Shown: in pieces, positions 60,806-64,000 of the stretch
Position numbering within the stretch: the first letter of the stretch is position 1
How the letters are laid out: the number at the start of each line of letters is the position of its first letter
NCBI RefSeq assembly: GCF_900107585.1
Contig: NZ_FNQM01000004.1
Location: forward strand, 62,001 to 126,000
Source of the DNA: Rubrimonas cliftonensis
Lineage (GTDB): Bacteria; Pseudomonadota; Alphaproteobacteria; Rhodobacterales; Rhodobacteraceae
DNA: 64,000 nucleotides
Reading direction: 5' to 3'
Position numbers and translations under genes: made by a program
Notes under the pieces: generated by a model
The model's input: the letters and a program-made list of their open reading frames with translations, nothing else
Databases searched by the model: none
What the model was told of the DNA's origin: nothing

Positions 60806-62226
60806 GGCGGCTCGGCGGCGAAATGGTCGGCGAAGGCGGCGCGCAGCTCGGGCATGACGGCGCGCAGATCCTCGGTCTGGCCGCGCCCGGCGCGCAGCGC
60901 GGCGAGCAGCTCTGCCTCCAGCGCCGGCAGGTCGACGCCGGTCACGCGGCCGTCGGCCACAACCTCGCGGCCCGCCACGCGCAGGCCGCGGATATGGGCG
61001 GCGGTTCCCTTCGCCATCAGCAGGTCCATCGGCGGGACGTCCTCGATCAGCTCCGCCGACAGCGCCGCCCAGTCGAGCGTCAGCAGGTCGGCCGGCGCGC
61101 CGGGCGCGGCCCCGGCGCCGGCGTCGCCCGTGATCGCGAAGCGGCCATGCGCCGTCGCCATCTCCAGCAGGCCGGCCTGCGAGAGCGCGGGGCGGTGGCC
61201 CCATCCGCGGTGCAGCAGCCAGTCGAGCCGCATCTCGCGCAGGGCGTCCTCGTCCTCGTCGAGCGCCATGCCGTCGAGTCCGATCGCGACGCGCAGGCCG
61301 CGCGCAACCATGTCGCCCACCTTCGCGACGCCCGAGGCGAGCCCGAGATTTGAGCTGGCGTTGGTGACGACCGTGGCGCCGCGCTCGGCGAGCAGCTCCA
61401 TCTCGTCGGGCCGCAGCCAGACGCCATGGGCGAGCGACAGCCGCTCTGACAGGAGCCCGAGCCTGTCGAGCCAGACGACGAGGCCCTCGGGATGACGGGC
61501 GTCCGCCCAGAGGCGCTGGGCTTGCGTCTCCAGCAGATGCATGTGGACGCGGCGGCCGGTGGCGGCGCTGCGCTCCGCGATCAGCGAGAGCAGCGCTTCG
61601 GAGCACCACTGCGGGCCGGCGGGGCCGAACTGGACGGTGACGAGATCGCCCTCGATCTCGGCGGCGACGGTCTCCGCCAGCGCGACCTGCTCCGCCGCCG
61701 GCATGGGCGCGCGCATGAAACGCCGGCGCGCGACGTCCGCCGCGGTGGGGGAGAGGCGGGCGAGCATCGCGTCCTCGCGGTCGTAGACCAGCGGGTTGGC
61801 GTCACGCATGCTCACGGCGAAAGCCATGCGCAGGCCGACCTCCCGCGCCGCCTGCGCCACCGCCCGCGCCTCCTCGGCATAGTCGACGAGGCCCTGAACG
61901 CGAGTGTAGTGCGCCATCACCGCCCCGGCGCCGCCGCGCGCCGAGCGGCCGAAGGCGACGGCGGAGGCGAGCCACGGGTCGACCGAGGGGATCAGCGCGA
62001 GGTAGGGCAGCCAGGCCTCCAGCGCCGCCCCGACGCCGCCGCCCTGGCTGGCGCGAGTGACGCGGGCGTGGTCATGCGCGTTGGCGAAGGCCGGCAGGAC
62101 GAGCGAGCCGGCCCCAGACGGGGCCGGGAGATGCGCGGCGATGCGGCCGCCCTCCAGCATGAGGCGCACATCGCTCAGGGCGGCGTCTCCCGCTCCGAGC
62201 AGGCGTTCGGCGTCGAGCGTTGACAT
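60796..62226 (-). CDS. ATZ/TRZ-type metal-dependent amidohydrolase
   Basis: 476 residues. Amidohydrolase superfamily, subtype III: metal ligands HDH in PAFANAHDHARV, VHMHLLET, RLSLAHGVWL and the acid in VAIGLDGMALDEDED. Similar proteins deaminate or dechlorinate triazines, cytosine, guanine or methylthioadenosine. Placed between the binding protein and the ring-opening enzyme, it probably removes an amino or similar group from the ring before opening. Confidence 0.85.
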   Translation of the reverse strand: MSTLDAERLLGAGDAALSDVRLMLEGGRIAAHLPAPSGAGSLVLPAFANAHDHARVTRASQGGGVGAALEAWLPYLALIPSVDPWLASAVAFGRSARGGAGAVMAHYTRVQGLVDYAEEARAVAQAAREVGLRMAFAVSMRDANPLVYDREDAMLARLSPTAADVARRRFMRAPMPAAEQVALAETVAAEIEGDLVTVQFGPAGPQWCSEALLSLIAERSAATGRRVHMHLLETQAQRLWADARHPEGLVVWLDRLGLLSERLSLAHGVWLRPDEMELLAERGATVVTNASSNLGLASGVAKVGDMVARGLRVAIGLDGMALDEDEDALREMRLDWLLHRGWGHRPALSQAGLLEMATAHGRFAITGDAGAGAAPGAPADLLTLDWAALSAELIEDVPPMDLLMAKGTAAHIRGLRVAGREVVADGRVTGVDLPALEAELLAALRAGRGQTEDLRAVMPELRAAFADHFAAEPPCC

Positions 62227-62250
62227 CGGCCCCCCCCAAGTCGCGGCGCC

Positions 62251-63258
62251 TCAGCGGCGCCGGTCCTCAAGCGGCGGCAGGAAGGCGGCGTCGAAGATCG
62301 CGGCCGCCTCCGGCGCGGTCTCGAAGCCCTCGATCTCCTGCAGCACGCCGATGGTGCGCGCCAGCCGCGCCATGTCCACCGCGCCGACGCCCAGCTCCCG
62401 CGTCTCCGGCGAGTCGATCAGCCGGCTCAGCGCGAAGTCCAGCCGCTTCGCCTCCAGCGCCGCGTCGAGCAGCGGCTCCTCGGCCTTGACGGCGGCGGCC
62501 CCGAGCGATGGGTCGGCGATCACCTCCATCACCGCGCGGTTGATGGCGCGGACGAGGCCCGCGACCGCTTCGGGATGGTTGTCGTGGAGGTCGCGCGAGA
62601 CCATCACCCCGTTGGAATAGATGTCGAGCCCGCTTTCGCCGTAGCCGATGAATCGGAAATCCCTGTCGGGGTCCAGCCCCAGCCCGATCAGGTTGAGATA
62701 GCTGGTGACGTTGAAGACGAGGCTCGCGTCGACATTGCCGCGCAGCAGCATCTGCTCCTGGATGTTGGGCTGCACATGGATGATCTCGACCGTCGCGAGG
62801 TCGATCCCCGCCTTGGAGGCAAGCGCGGGAAAGAGTTTCGTCACCGCCGAGCCCGGCGGGGCGCCGACGGTCAACCCGTTGAGGTCCGAAGCCTTCTTCA
62901 CCGGCCCGTCGGCCTTCGCGAGGATCGAGAACGGCGGCTGGTTGTAGATCTGGTAGACCATGACCGGGGCCTGCTCGGGGTTGGTCGCGGCGTTCTGCAC
63001 GATCGCGTTCATGTCGCCGAAGCCCGCGTCATAGGCGCCCGACATGACGCGCGTGACCGTGGCGGCGGAGCCCTCGCCCTGGTCGATGGTCACGTCGAGG
63101 CCTTCCTCCGCGAAGTAGCCCTTGTCGCGCGCGAGGTAGAACCAGCCATGGATGCCCTGGATCTTCCAGTCGGTGGTGAACTTGATCGCGAGGTTCCCGG
63201 CGGCGGCGGGGCCGACGAGGAGCATTGTCACGATGGTGGCGGCGAGCAGGTTTCGCAT
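62251..63258 (-). CDS. ABC transporter substrate-binding protein, NMT1/THI5-like
   Basis: 335 residues. Signal peptide MRNLLAATIVTMLLVGPAAAG. SsuA/THI5-like fold: IKFTTDWKIQGIHGWFYLAR, DKGYFAEEGLDVTIDQGEGS, and LNGLTVGAPPGSAVTKLFPAL. Members bind formylaminopyrimidine, hydroxymethylpyrimidine, taurine, riboflavin or aromatic anions. A pyrimidine-like ligand fits the operon. Followed by the amidohydrolase after 24 bp and preceded by a permease gene. Confidence 0.88.
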   Translation of the reverse strand: MRNLLAATIVTMLLVGPAAAGNLAIKFTTDWKIQGIHGWFYLARDKGYFAEEGLDVTIDQGEGSAATVTRVMSGAYDAGFGDMNAIVQNAATNPEQAPVMVYQIYNQPPFSILAKADGPVKKASDLNGLTVGAPPGSAVTKLFPALASKAGIDLATVEIIHVQPNIQEQMLLRGNVDASLVFNVTSYLNLIGLGLDPDRDFRFIGYGESGLDIYSNGVMVSRDLHDNHPEAVAGLVRAINRAVMEVIADPSLGAAAVKAEEPLLDAALEAKRLDFALSRLIDSPETRELGVGAVDMARLARTIGVLQEIEGFETAPEAAAIFDAAFLPPLEDRRR

Positions 63259-63282
63259 GGTGGCGCCCTTGTTGCTGGAGGA

Positions 63283-64000
63283 TCAGATCGCCTTGCGCAT
63301 CGCCCAGCCGACGACGCGCCGTTCGATCAATGAGAATATGACATAGAGAGACACGCCGAGCGCGGCGAGAACGAACAGTCCCGCAAACACCAGCGGCACG
63401 TTGAACGAAGACGATGCGATCATCATCATGTTGCCGACGCCGCGGTTGCTGGCGACCGTCTCGGCGACGACGGAGCCGACGAAGGCCAGCGTCACCGAGA
63501 CCTTCAGCGAGGCGAAGAAATACGGCATCGCGCGGGGCAGGCCGACGTTCCACAGGATGTCGAGCTTCGTCGCCTTCATCGACTTCATCACGTCCTCAAG
63601 CTCAGGCTCGACGGTGGCGATGCCGGTCGCGACGTTCACGACGATGGGGAAGATGCAGATGATCATCGCTGTCAGGATCGCCGGCACGGTGCCGGCCCCG
63701 AACCAGAGCACGAAGATCGGCACCACGGCGACCTTGGGGATCGAGCTGATGCCGACCAGCAGCGGATAGGCGGTGTCGTAGGCGAGCCGCGACGAGCCGA
63801 TCAGCACGCCGAGCGCCAGCCCGATCATCACCCCGAAGGCGAAACCGGTCAGCGTGGTGTAGAGCGTCTGCGCCGCATGGGGCCAGATGCCGTGGGCGTA
63901 CTCGATCAGCGCGCCGACGATCTCGCTCGGCCGCGGCAGGATCAGCGAGGAGATGCCGAACACGAGGCACGCCAGCTCCCAGAACACGAACACGCCGACG
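63283..64000 (-). CDS. ABC transporter permease (SsuC/ThiX-like), 5' end outside window
   Basis: At least 238 residues; the frame is open to the window edge, so the start is missing. Six-helix permease of the nitrate/taurine/pyrimidine type: LILPRPSEIVGALIEY, YPLLVGISSIPKVAVVPIFVLWFG with the EAA-like loop EPELEDVMKSMKATKLDILWNVGLP. Presumably partnered with an ATPase further right, beyond the window. Confidence 0.9.
   Translation of the reverse strand, partial: VGVFVFWELACLVFGISSLILPRPSEIVGALIEYAHGIWPHAAQTLYTTLTGFAFGVMIGLALGVLIGSSRLAYDTAYPLLVGISSIPKVAVVPIFVLWFGAGTVPAILTAMIICIFPIVVNVATGIATVEPELEDVMKSMKATKLDILWNVGLPRAMPYFFASLKVSVTLAFVGSVVAETVASNRGVGNMMMIASSSFNVPLVFAGLFVLAALGVSLYVIFSLIERRVVGWAMRKAI

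Overview
The window reads as a chromosomal segment of a very GC-rich alphaproteobacterium, most likely of the Rhodobacterales type. The evidence is gene content and order: methylsuccinyl-CoA dehydrogenase of the ethylmalonyl-CoA pathway; the lptC-lptA-lptB-rpoN-hpf-ptsN string; secA divergent from a parvulin-argJ-mutT string; an F0 ATP synthase operon (atpI-B-E-b'-b) without F1 genes; lspA-DUF3035-M16-M16; Hsp20 next to DUF1150; and a BciB-type 8-vinyl reductase that hints at bacteriochlorophyll synthesis. No phage, insertion sequence or CRISPR array was seen. Almost every long antisense open frame is a GC artefact.

Region by region. 1-9.9 kb: end of an ornithine cyclodeaminase-like gene, a VanZ-like protein, bciB, a TRAP solute-binding protein, lspA, a DUF3035 lipoprotein, a pair of M16 peptidases, and a coupled solute-binding protein/amidase pair. 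10-15.7 kb: an SPFH-GYF/zinc-ribbon pair, a TauE/SafE permease, mcd and a META lipoprotein. 15.7-24.8 kb: tRNA-Leu(CAG), a short RNase D, the lpt-rpoN-hpf-ptsN run, two small ORFs, mutT-argJ-parvulin. 25-29.5 kb: secA, a YegP-like protein with a perfect internal repeat, an FAD monooxygenase. 29.5-38.3 kb (minus strand): urease genes ureD-A-[MESH1-like hydrolase]-[His-rich 53-aa protein]-B-[GNAT]-C, preceded by Hsp20, DUF1150, mutL and rmuC; ureEFG are not here. 38.5-39.8 kb: argG, then a broken PAS-like gene.

40.3-51.9 kb (minus strand) is one catabolic locus: a LacI regulator, a TIM-barrel isomerase, a Gfo/Idh/MocA dehydrogenase, a CUT1 ABC importer (binding protein, two permeases, a 65-aa membrane protein, two ATPases), a GFA-fold protein and a DhaK-DhaL fusion kinase. 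Start/stop overlaps tie most of them together, and a shared palindrome-like site precedes lacI and the binding-protein gene. The combination suggests uptake and phosphorylation of a small polyol or keto-sugar (triose or tetrulose); the substrate is not proven.

52-58.3 kb: tRNA-Ile2(CAT), a PAS-GGDEF diguanylate cyclase, purM-purN and the F0 operon with a hairpin behind atpE and a terminator at its end. 58.3-64 kb (minus strand): a second catabolic operon coding for an ABC permease (cut by the window edge), an NMT1/THI5-like binding protein, an ATZ/TRZ-type amidohydrolase, a barbiturase/cyanuric acid hydrolase-family enzyme, a DUF3830 protein and an acetamidase/formamidase. This looks like a route for importing, deaminating and opening a cyclic amide such as a pyrimidine or s-triazine, and together with the 40-52 kb locus and the embellished urease operon it is the best candidate for undescribed biology. 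Many promoters share one pattern: TTGACT or TTGC, a 17-bp spacer, then TAG or TAC.
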